From Mimachlamys varia (taxonomy: Eukaryota; Mollusca; Bivalvia; Pectinida; Pectinidae), in the NCBI GenBank assembly GCA_947623455.1, contig OX392534.1, positions 33,423,426 through 33,487,425 on the forward strand: 64,000 nucleotides of DNA, given 5' to 3'. Position 1 is the stretch's first letter, and every line of letters starts with the position of its first letter. The translations under genes were made by a program, and so were the position numbers. Of the stretch, positions 36,186-48,100 are shown in pieces. The notes under the pieces are model-generated. The model was not told the origin of the DNA and made no database searches. It saw only the letters and a list, made by a program, of their open reading frames with translations.

Positions 36186-39100
36186 ATGGCAGCCGTAACT
36201 GTTTGTTCCCGTCTCGGACTTCTCAGGAGGACTCTGGGGTTTACTGCTGGAAGGTGCACGACGGCATTTCAGCGAAATTCATCTTCTAACATAGACGAGT
36301 TCGATGAATTCCAACTCAAATATTTAGAAGGCGACGACACAGGTAATGTCAAGTGCAAACACCACTGCAAAGTCCACACTACCACAGGCGAGGGGTGGAA
36401 CTTCGGACCGGCACATGGACCTTAGGTTCTTTGGAACACCCGGCTGAGATGTTTGTGCTTTTAATAGAAAAATGAACATAATCAGATTTTGAGTAATATT
36501 CCGAATCCGTGACTTCATTTTCCCCAATAAATTTGACACGCAAACTTTCATGGTCACCGGCTAATATCCAAAAACAAAGGGAGATAATTATAAGCGATCC
36601 ATATACTTTGCTATTAGCCTAAAATCCCGATACACTTATACTGTCTCAACAGCTCAAAATGATTAATAGTAACTATTCATGGGTTAAATTATCAGACATG
36701 TTACTTTCTTCTGATGATAATTCAGACCTTGTCAAAATCTAATTTGCAACTCAGAAGGGTTCTGACTCTCTGACCCGCTAAATATTTTGACGACAGGCGG
36801 GTTCGAGAGTCAGAATTCACTGTTTAAGCTGTGTTTTATAATATGAAACATTTTCGATCATATGTAAAATAGGTAGCAATCGAAAGAACAGATATTTTTC
36901 TACTAACCTACACATTTAATCAAGTCACGAGAGGTCGTAAACTAACTGTTGCCACCCATTTCTAAAAAAATAACTAGTTTCCTCTCATCTGTTTGAAAAT
37001 GGCCGCGCATCGAGAGATCCCGCGAGAATTTCTTTCTGACCTACCTTTTTCTGATCACGTGACGTTAGGCGGCGGCCATTTTCAAACAGACTACTCCATT
37101 GGATTTATGATCTCATAAACTAAACAAAATAAAAGGTTAATTCTTATATTTACAGTATTTTTCTGTAAATAGTTCATTACTTTGCTGTTCAATTTAGCCC
37201 CATCTGTGGACATATATTTTGTTTCAAAACTTACATGCCAATTGTTGACGACGTCACACAATTGTGATCTAGACGGGATACTTTGCATAGCTCCACCCAC
37301 GTGTATTGTTGTCGACGTCATAGAATTTTGGCACATTCTCAAGTATAGTTATTGGAAAATAACTCGAGTTTGCAGTACAATGGTTATCGAGTGAATGTCA
37401 GTGTAGACTGTAATTATTACTGTATAATTTACATATCTGAATATAAATTGCACCACACATAGTATTGAATGCTGTGAGCACTGAAATGGCAGCAACAACT
37501 ATATATATATGCTGCCCAGGGATTAGTTGAACAAGATGATCGCTCGTTCCAAGGCCTAATTAATTATTATAGCCATGAATAATAATGTTGTGACCCCTTC
37601 TATCCAGAAACTGAAGGAGGAAGTTAAATTTGATAGGAGAAATGACTGCAGTTTATTCGGATTTGTGACAACGGCTAAAATACATCTACTTATTTTTATC
37701 ATTTCAGGTATTGCTGTGTTTTCCATGAACAGACCAGAAAGGAAGAATGCACTTGGAAGGAAATTCTTGGCTCAGGTATAACATATATGTACAGATGAAT
37801 ATAATTATGATTTTTTTTTTAGTCAAAAAGACTACTGTGACACAAAAAACATTTAGAACACTACAATTCTTTTTTATTTTCTTTAATTGTACTCAAAGAA
37901 CAAACAAAAATATGCTGTATTTCAGTACACAATAAAGAGTAGGTTGGTTGGGATCTCTTTTCATTACTATTAATTTATGGAAGTCAAAAATCATAACACC
38001 ATACCCCCTGCATTAAGCCATTCTGATCTCGGAAGAGTATTACATCTGTAGCTGAACTGGACTGGGTCGATCATCTGCGACCAGGTAGCTCAGAGTGTTC
38101 GTCTAGAGTTCGGAAGGTCCCGGGTTTGAATCGCGGTCTGGACGCTACATTTTCTCTTTCTCCTGTTACAAAATTGGCGAGCTTGCCGCCAACCCTTGTT
38201 TAAAGCATTGAGAGTACGCTTAGCAAGGGGATATACAAACTTGTAAATAGTTGTCTTCAGGGGACGAAGACTTGGAGAAAAGGAGAGAGGAATGTAGCGG
38301 AACTGGACTGGGTCGATCATCGGTGACCAGGTAGCTCAGTTGGTAGAGTGTTTGTCTAGAGTTCAGAAGGTCCTGGGTTCGAATCCCGGTCTAGACTCTA
38401 TATTTTCCCTTACTCCTGTTACACATATACCCACCGGTAGATAACAGTAGCTCTTTGGATTTATATTGGGTTTTGATATCTTTTGAACGGTTGTCTTGAT
38501 TGTCCTATAACTTATCTATCAATTTGCTTGCATCTGTTTGTCAATTTATTTCAACACTGGATGGAATGCATTTAAAAAGGAAATAAAGCATTGGAGGTAA
38601 AATTTATTTGCATTCATATGAACATCCAGAATACCTGAATTGAAACATACTTATTAATTTTAATTTTTGCCAAATCGATACTTACCATGAAACTTGACAA
38701 TAGTTAAGCTTTCAACACTGCACTGTCCCTGGTTTCATCAACATTCCTTAACTAAAGGAAATTCCTTAACTTAAAAAATCACCATAGGAAAGCATTTCAA
38801 AGTTAAGGGGGAAATCCTTAGTTAAGGAACTTTCCTTAAATTCTGTAATGCTTTCCTATGGAGATTTTTAAGTTAAGGAATTTCCTTAAGTTAAGGAACG
38901 TTGATGAAACCGGGGCCCGGGTCCTTTATCTGTTCTTTACTATCTCTTTCATGTGTGTTGAATTCAGTGTCATGGCTGAAGCATCCCATGTTACACCCAA
39001 TGATATTGGAATCTGTTACTTCCACAGTTCACAGAATGCATGAAGAAGGTCAAGTTTGACAAGAGTATCCGAGTTGTAATCCTCAGAAGTCTGGTCCCGG

Positions 39101-42100
39101 GTGTGTTCTGTGCAGGTAAGTTGCCAAGTTCTACACTTTTTACTGGCTATGTTATTAGATTTGTACTGGTAATATAAGCTATGTACCTTTTATTTTGTAT
39201 AAGTATGTGATTTCAAAGAGTATGTGATATTTGAAAGAGAGGCTTTTTCTATCTTATCAGTTGGTGTTAATATTTCTGTACATAATGTAGCAGTGTTGTT
39301 AGCCCTATCCTGTATGGTGGAGGATTTAGATGAAAGATTCAATTAAGTTCAAACTTTTATTTACTCGAAACTTGTTAATTTTGTTTGCAGGTGCTGATCT
39401 GAAAGAACGTGCCCAGATGACCGATGCAGAGACTGGCCCCTTTGTAGCTGGTCTACGAGCCTCGGTCAACGACATGGACAACCTACCCATGCCAACAATC
39501 GCAGCCATAGATGGGGTGGCCCTTGGGGGCGGGACTGAAGTGTCCCTAGCTTGTGACCTCCGAGTTGCTTGTATGTATCCCCCAAACTCTATGTTAGTGC
39601 TATTAACTTTAAATTAGGTCAATCATCTTCTTATATAAAAATCCGGGTAAATTATGTTTTTCATACCTTGTTTGTAGCCATATATTGCCTCTGCCATGTT
39701 ACTGAGGAAGTTTTGTGATTTTCTTGTGATCAGCAGAACTTTTTAGCTGTTAATAAGGCCATGATTCAGTGACAATTGTTTGGTTCCATGTGATCTCTTT
39801 AAAGATTTTATTTATTTAAGAAATTTTGATAATTGTTTTCCTTTAATCATAGTACTTGCTAAGATATATTAACTTTTCATATCATGTTTATAGAAAAGAC
39901 GTTTTTAAATTCTTTTTGAAGGAATTTTCAATAAAATCAAATATAGTATGAACTCCAATGTGATCTTTCATACTGTATCTGCATTGTTTTTCCATTACTT
40001 CAAGTCTGGACCAACAGACTAAAGCAAACTGGTGGCTGTTTAATACTTTCTTTGAGATGTATGATCCTTACAGATATTTAGACTGTGATTTAATTATATA
40101 AGCAGATTTTATATGTCTGTCTGATTGCATTTTATGCCGAAACATATAATTGGGTAAAATATTGTCATAGCTATTAAATGCCTTTATATTACACTTAACA
40201 GCCACTACAGCAAAGATGGGCCTGGTGGAGACGAGACTGGCAATCATACCAGGGGGAGGTAACTCAACATTGTGATTATTTTCATCTAAAGAATTAAAAA
40301 AAAAAGAATGTAGTTACAGAGAAAACCACTTACATGTTTTTTAGAATACTTAGTAGATTGTGATTCTGGGTATATTGTTGGGAGGAATTTTCTGAGAATA
40401 TCATGTTTCAATAACATGTTTGTAGAAAATATTGCTTTCTTGAAACTTACATCATAATTAAAAGAGCAGTCACTACACAAGTCATTGAATCAGAAACTAC
40501 ATACAGTATATATGTAGTAATATCTGTGACACAAGGGAGATAACACAACAACACCTGATTAGGGATTACAATCATAAAAACAGAATGGCAGTCAGACCTA
40601 TATCTAAGATTAAATACATATTACTCATGATTCTTGGGTCGTTCTCTTTTAAGCAGTTGAACTAGTTGGACCACAGTTGTTCGTTTATTAAATAATGTCG
40701 GACTTCGAAATCTGATGATGCTTCCAGGTGAGCCTCGAGAAAGCCTTAAAAGGCCTGCATAAACATCCTCAGGTCCGTCATGATTTATACAAGAAAATGT
40801 TACATTTAAGAACGGACAAGCGGTTGTTCCGCATAAACGAAAACGACCCAAGTCCATCAAATTGATAATTCAAGATATTGTGATTTATATTTGTGTGTTT
40901 AAATAGATATCTTTAAAGAGATTGTAACATTGTTTGTCTTTGTTTCACTGGATTTATCTCATTCGGCCCTGAAGACAAATTTAAACTTTTCCAATTCAAA
41001 GGTTGGAATAGTTCATTATGAAATCTTGGGTATGAATGAGTTACTTGTAGCCCAGTCCTGATTATGTAACTGTTTAACTGTACAGGGGGTACCCAGAGAC
41101 TGCCTAGGATCATCAATCCTGCAGTGGCACGTGAACTCATGTACACGGCTCGTATAGTGGAGGGCCGGGAGGCTGAACGAATCGGACTGGTGAACCACTG
41201 TGTGGAACAGAACGAGAACGGCGATGCTGGATACCTCAGGGCACTTAAACTGGCTCAGGAAATACTGCCACAGGTAAATTATATATAAGTACAGTCAAAC
41301 CTGCTCTAATGACTGCCTGTCTATAACGACTGTCTGTCTATAACGACCGTTTTTCATATTCCCAGTGAGATTTCACTATATAACAGTCCTCTGTATAATG
41401 ACCACCTGTCTAATGCGGCTAACGACCGGTAATTTTGGAACGACGGTCGCTAGTTCGCTTCCTATAACGACCGATTTCCGGCGAGCATTTCCTGATCTCG
41501 CAATTTGTTGTTCCAGTTGCCTCATACCTGTCAAGGGTCAAATGCTAACAAACTGGAGATCTCCAGTTTGCTGACTATTCTCAAACTGGAGATTACGCGT
41601 GATGACATTTTTCTGAACACGGTGCATTCGTCAGCAAAAAAAAACATCAACCCATGTACATATGATGATTAATATACAGTCAAACCTGTCATATGTGACC
41701 TTCGAAGGGAGGCAACAAAAAAGGTCACATATGACAGGTGGTCTCTTAATACAGGTTCAATAAAAAAAAGATGAAAAACAAATTAAATTTTTATCCTATA
41801 TATTACATACTTAGGAACTACCATATTTAAAGTAGATTATATCATAAAACTTCCTTCAAAGACAAAAAATATAATTTTTGAAATGCATGTCTTTTTAACC
41901 TAGATTAATTATAAAGAAAACATATCTCAAATCATTGGGAATAATTAATCTTTGTGAAAAAAATAACTTCCGATAATTTTATTTTTGTCCAATTGAAGAA
42001 ATTTGCTTATTTGTATGTTGGTTTCTTATCAACATTCATCCCATCGCTACGACCGGACAAATTCCGGATCGAATGTTATTGTCCGGTTTCTATTTTATAG

Positions 42101-45100
42101 TATTTACTTCACTTCCGTTCAGTAAACAATGCGAGACTCACCATGCTTACGATGTGGCTATTTAATGTTTATACATCCTGTAATCACATATTAATTAGCA
42201 ACTAGCCCCAACTGGATGATTTAATTGCTCTATAGTATACACATCAGTAAGAATGACACGAAGCCATGTGCTGCGATCGAGGCCCCCACAGCTGTTGTGT
42301 ACGGGCCGTGATGCATGACCATCCGACCATTTACAACTTTCACACCAGTCTCCACGCTGCTAATTGGTCTGGTCTGTAATTAAAGTGGCTTGTCTGTGAC
42401 AAAGGTCAGTGTGAATCCATGTCGTTATTGTTTATTCGTTAAAATGACCAACTTTGATTATTTTTGTGAGACAAAGCGGGAGAAAACGGGAGAATTTAAT
42501 AAAATGCGGGACCCACGCGGGTCATTAATTTCAAACTGGAGATTTTGATTTCTGTCATAAATAATCGGGAGTCTCCCGTCCAAAGCGGGAGACTTGACAG
42601 GTATGTTGCCTCCCTTTGACCACGTTTCTACTGTTGTTCGGAACATACTTGATCTTTACGTTATAACGCAAGCCTCGCGGTTTATCGATGTAAGTCACTT
42701 GTTACCTGTGGGTCGCCATGTTCCAAGCCATACGATGTTTTTACAAGAATTCATACTCACGCTTTGAGTACTTTTACCACGCCTTATTATGAAACAAAGG
42801 GTTCATTTCGTTCCTGACTTCTCCATTACATAGATCGATACAGAAATTCAGATATTTTGATTCCCGAGTGACTTGAAATGATGGCATCGCCGAAGAGAAA
42901 AGCACTAAATCTCAACCAGAGAGTAGAAGCCATACGGTAAGTCGACCTATCTTGTTAATCAAGTACAACGTAACTGTTTACTTATTGCCGGCTAAATTGA
43001 TACTTTCGCTGCTTTTATACGATTAATAACCAATAAAGACTGCTAAAATTGTACAAAGATGGCCGTCGTAGGCCGATGATTTGATTACACAAAGATGTTT
43101 ACAAAGTGTATTTCTACAAATTTGGATTGTGGCATTCCGGCATTATAAACTTGACGTTGTACTTGTGCATCATAGTTTTTCTTTATATTACATTTGATTT
43201 AATTATCGACTCCGTACACCGTATATCATTCAAAAATATTGAACGTATATGAGTAAATATTTGACTTCACTGTTACGTGTTATTTCATAATTTTATGACT
43301 GTGTAATTTTACGTAGAATGCTTACATGTATGTTTAAAATGGCATGTTATTAAATGCCTCAAATTATGTGTTTATTAATTTGGACTAGTAAGCGTGTGTC
43401 GTCTGTTGATAAGACGAGGATTTACACAAACCATTTTAAATGTCTGTCTGAAGTCTGGGTTTACAAGTTGGTCAGAAACCTTTTGTTTTCATTTAAAGAA
43501 TGTTATGAGATTTTCATGTTTGATTTTTTTTTAAATGTCTGGGTTTAACAAGTTGGTTAAAAATCTTGTGTTTTCATGTAAGGAATGTTATGAGATTTTC
43601 ATGTTTAATTTTTTAAAATGTCTTGGTTTTACAAGTTGGTTAGAAATCTTCTGTTTTCACTTAAGAAATATAATGAGATTTTCATGTTTGATTTTTATTG
43701 TCTGTCTAAAGTCTTGGTTTTACAAGTTGGTTAGAAATGTTCTGTTTTCACTTAAGAAATGTAATGAGATTTTCATGTTTGATTTAAATATCTGTCTAAA
43801 GTCTTGGTTTTACAAGTTGGTTAGAAATGTTCTGTTTTCACTTAAGAAATGTAATGAGATTTTCATGTTTGATTTTTAATGTCTGTCTTAAGTCTGGGTT
43901 TTACAAGTTGGTTAGAAATCTTCTGTTTTCAATTAAGAAATGTAATGAGATTTTCATGTTTGATTTTAAATATCTGTCTAAAGTCTGGGTTTTACAAGTT
44001 GGTCAGGAATCATGTGTTGTCATTTATGGAATGTTATGAGATTTTCATGTCTTTTACAAATTGGGTTTAAATAAGAGTCTTGTCTGTTGTAGGTTGCTTG
44101 AAGGTGGGCTTAGTTGTAAGAAGGTCTCTGATCAGTTTGGGGTAGGGAGACACAGATTCAGAATGTCCTGAAGAGCAAGCGGGAGATCATGGATGAGTTT
44201 GAGTCGAACATGCCTGGAGAGCAGAAGCGGAAAGTACGCAAGACTGGGAATGAGGACATCAACGACCTGGTATGGGAGTGGTTTAAGGAGGCAACATCAC
44301 GCACGATAATGATCAACGGCCCAATGATGAAGGAGAAAGCCATATCCTTTGCCTGTGATCTAGATGTTACAGATTTCAAGGCTTCCAATGGTTGGCTGCA
44401 GTCTTTCTTGAAACGCCACAACATTTCCTTTGGTGTGATGAGCTGAGAGAGTGGAGATGTAAAACAGGACTCAAGTTCCTGCCGCCAAACGCTACTTCGA
44501 AGAGCCAGCCAATGGATCAAGGGATCATCCAAGCCGTCAAGCTGAAGTACAGGAAGCGACAACTGCAGCACATCCTGACCAACATGGCGCGTCAAAAGAT
44601 GATAACCGGATCTGAACTCCTGAAGCAGATATCCATCCTGGATGCCATCTACTGGGTAAACCGCGCCTGGGACCAGGTCGAAACGGGCACCATCACTAAG
44701 TGCTTCTCAGCAGCTGGTTTCACAACCCCAGAGCCATACCTGTCAAGGGTCAAATGCTAACAAACTGGAGATCTCCAGTTTGCTGACTATTCTCAAACTG
44801 GAGATTACGCGTGACGACATTTTTTTGAACACGGTGCATTCGTCAACAAAAACCATCAACCCATGTACATATTATGATTATATACAGTCAAACCTGTCAT
44901 ATGTGACCTTCGAAGGGAGGCAACAAAAAAGGTCACATATGACAGGTGGTCTCTTAATACAGGTTCAATAAAAAAAAGGTTGAAAAAAAAAATTAAATTT
45001 TATTCCTATATATTACATACTGAGGAACTACCATATTTAAAGTAGATTATATCATAAAACTTCCTTCAAAGACAAAAAATATAATTTTTGAAATGCATGT

Positions 45101-48100
45101 CTTTTTAACCTAGATTAATTATAAAGAAAACATATCTCAAATCATTGGGAATAATTAATCTTTGTGAAAAAAATAACTTCCGATAATTTTATTTTTGTCC
45201 AAGTGAAGAAATTTGCTTATTTGTATGTTGGTTTCTTATCAACATTCATCCCATCGCTACGACCGGACAAATTCCGGATCAAATGTTATTGTCCGGTTTC
45301 TATTTTATAGTCTCTACTTCACTTCCGTTCAGTAAACAATGCGAGACTCACCATGCTTACGATGTGGCTATTTAATCATTATACATCCTGTAAGCACATA
45401 TTAATTAGTAACTAGCCCCAACTGGATGATTTAATTGCTCTATAGTATACACATCAGTAAGAATGACACGAAGCCATGTGCCGTGATCGAGGCCCCCACA
45501 GCTGTTGTGTACGGGCCGTGATGCATGACCATCTGACCATTTACAACTTTCACACCAGTCTCCTCGCTGCTAATTGGTCTGGTCTGTAATTAAAGTGGCT
45601 TGTCTGTGACAAAGGTCAGTGTGAATCCATGTCGTTATTGTTTATTCGTTAAAATGACCAAGTTTGATTATTTTTGTGAGACAAGCGGGAGAAAACGGGA
45701 GAATTTAATAAAATGCGGGACCCGCGCGGGTCATTAATTTCAAACTGGAGATTTTGATTTCTGTCATAAATAATCGGGAGTCTCCCGTCCAAAGCGGGAG
45801 ACTTGACAGGTATGCAGAGCCTCTCCCTGTTCAACCCGATGATGATGAGGATGATGAGAAAACAGAAGAGGATGACTTACCACTAGAGGTCCTTCGACTG
45901 TCCATGGACCTGTTTGGCATCGGATTCACAGAACTGGCCGAGATCGACCGTAAGATCATGACATGTGATACAGAACAGAGGGACTGGACAACCAATGCAA
46001 GGGACATCCTCAACGACATTCAGACCACAGATCTAGAGGAGGATGAGGAGGAGGAGGATGAGGAAGAGTCTGTCACTCATACCACAACGCTGTCAGATGC
46101 TCAGGCCATGGTGGACAAGCTCAGGGAATATGCACTCCAGACCGGCAAGGTGGCTGCACTGACTTCCATCCTCACGTTCCAAGACAGTATCCAGAAGGAT
46201 GTCATCTCACGTAGCAAGCAGACAAAGATCGACGATTTTGCGATTTTCCAAAGAAATTCAACTTCGAGGGATTAATTGAACATCCAGAAAAAATGAGATG
46301 ATAGAGAATGAATGAGATGATGGAGAGAATAAATGAGATGATAGAGAATGAATGAGATGATAGAGAGAATAAATGATATGATAGAGAAAGTGATAAGATG
46401 GTAGAGAGAATAAATGATATGATAGAGAATGAATGATATGATAACAAAGATATTTATGAAAATTTTCATTGATTGAAAGGTTTTTTTTATTACAATGAAA
46501 GCATTAATTTGTGATCAACAGTGACTGTTCATATGCTGACATTTTTCTTTTTGTCTTTCAGGTTGTTATTGTAATTTTATTAAATGTCATGTGATAGAAT
46601 GAATGCATGATTTTGAAAAGAGAATGGACTCTTGTAGAGTTAGAATGCACATTAGAATGAATGACATGATAGTGAGAAAGTAAGATTGTGTTAGACAGAC
46701 ATGAAAGGACACTGAGTAAATCCCTAATTATACCTGTAAGTTAGGGATAATTGTTTACAGGTTATTGATTAAATTATTTATTTATTAAGAAATACTGTTT
46801 AGTTTTATATTTTTAGAAAAAGAACAACAAACTCAATTCACAAATGTTGGTTTTGATTTTTTTATTAACAGCTACATGTAGCGATGGATACCTACCTGTA
46901 TGGAACATGAATATAAGGAAGACACATGTACAGTACATGTAATAAAATGAACATGAATAGTATTGAATAGGGCATTCATCATATAATTTTAAGATATTTT
47001 AAAAAATATAGATTTAAACCTAAAAATAATATTATAAAATATATTTCAAAGTGTTTAATGTTTAATATGACTTCTGAAAATGTTATACTGAATGCCCTAT
47101 TTAACTACAAGTCATTTATGACATTTTCGATTGAAGTGGTTGGTCCAAAAATCTCAACCTGTCTATAAAGGCAACCTGTCTATAGTGACCGTTTTTCTGT
47201 CTCCCCTTGAGCGGTCTTTATAGACAGGTTTGACTGTATACTGTAAATAAGTCAAGGAATACTGACACAGGTAAATCATATATAAGTATACTGTAAATAG
47301 GTCGGGAATAGATTTGGAATACTGTATACAGAAAAACATTACAACATGAAGGGACTATTGCATACAGTTAAGAAATATTATCACATGTCGGGAATACCTT
47401 AAGCATATAGGAAATACAGTCAAACCTACTCTAACGGTCACCTTGAATAAGTGGCCACCAGTCCACCCGATGGAAAACACTATATATTGAACCTTAAATA
47501 AGCGGTCACCTGTCTAACGCGGCCAACGGCCACAGAAATTTGCTCCAAGTCGTTGTATCGCGTCCTGTATTAAGCAACCATTTTGTTAGGGAAAAAACAT
47601 CTGCGATGATCACATGACCAGTTATTTTTATCGATCATCACGTAATTTGGTTTTGTTTACGATAATGCGTGGAATAAAATACACATTACATGGTATATTG
47701 ATCTTAATATAAAAAAAATTGGAGGATTAAGTACATTATAATATTTAACTGTTAAAAAAAAAAGAGCAATAGGCTGTTTCTGGCCAACCTGGTTTAAGCA
47801 GCCACCTGTCTTAAGCAGCCATTATCTGTCGGTCCCTTGGATGGCTGCTTAATACAGGTTTGACTTTACTATGAACATCTAAAAATCTCGGGTAAAGTGT
47901 ATAAACATTGTCACACTGCCAGCATTATTGTTACATGTGTATTATCAGTATGGATGGCAGTATTTATTGACAGTGAAATTGAAAGAATTGTAATTGAATG
48001 GTGCAAAGAAAATGGAAATGAAAAGATGATATTTGATAGAGGCATTATGGGGGTGTTGTGCTAGTTTGGAGTTAACTTTGTCTTAGTTTGGGGCATTTTA

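Larger units (their letters stand above)
42878..46275 (+). pseudogene. Decayed Tigger/CENP-B-like transposase
   Basis: A 5' exon (42878-42936) encodes [19 protein letters not shown], the start of a pipsqueak-type helix-turn-helix. The donor CG|GTAAGT joins an acceptor at 44092, and the frame continues [19 protein letters not shown] one-base insertion near 44150 then breaks it. Next come the CENP-B-type DNA-binding region (44189-44446, ending [19 protein letters not shown]) and, after a large deletion, the C-terminal catalytic part [17 protein letters not shown], whose Asp would be the third acidic residue. The first two catalytic acids are missing. A 1.08-kb element interrupts the frame at 44736, and an acidic C-terminal domain resumes at 45814 and ends at 46275. 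It cannot make active transposase. Confidence 0.85.
41292..47236 (+). mobile_element. Tigger/pogo-like DNA transposon with TIRs and TA target duplication
   Basis: The left end CAGTCAAACCTG (41292) and right end CAGGTTTGACTG (47236) are inverted and flanked by TA at 41290-41291 and 47237-47238, the pogo/Tigger target duplication. Both ends carry CTGTCTATA-type subterminal repeats. The interior encodes a broken CENP-B/Tigger transposase. The element sits in intron 6 of the hydratase in the same orientation. Its 5945 bp include two nested 1.08-kb insertions, so the original was about 3.8 kb. Confidence 0.88.

Noticed and set aside
38325..38400. tRNA gene
   Set aside because: A and B boxes are present but the acceptor stem does not pair and the unit is duplicated with SINE flanks.
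44158..44595. 145-residue minus-strand frame
   Set aside because: It is antisense to the Tigger transposase remnant.
45754..46275. Independent acidic protein gene
   Set aside because: It is the C-terminal part of the interrupted Tigger transposase plus the edge of the 1.08-kb insertion.
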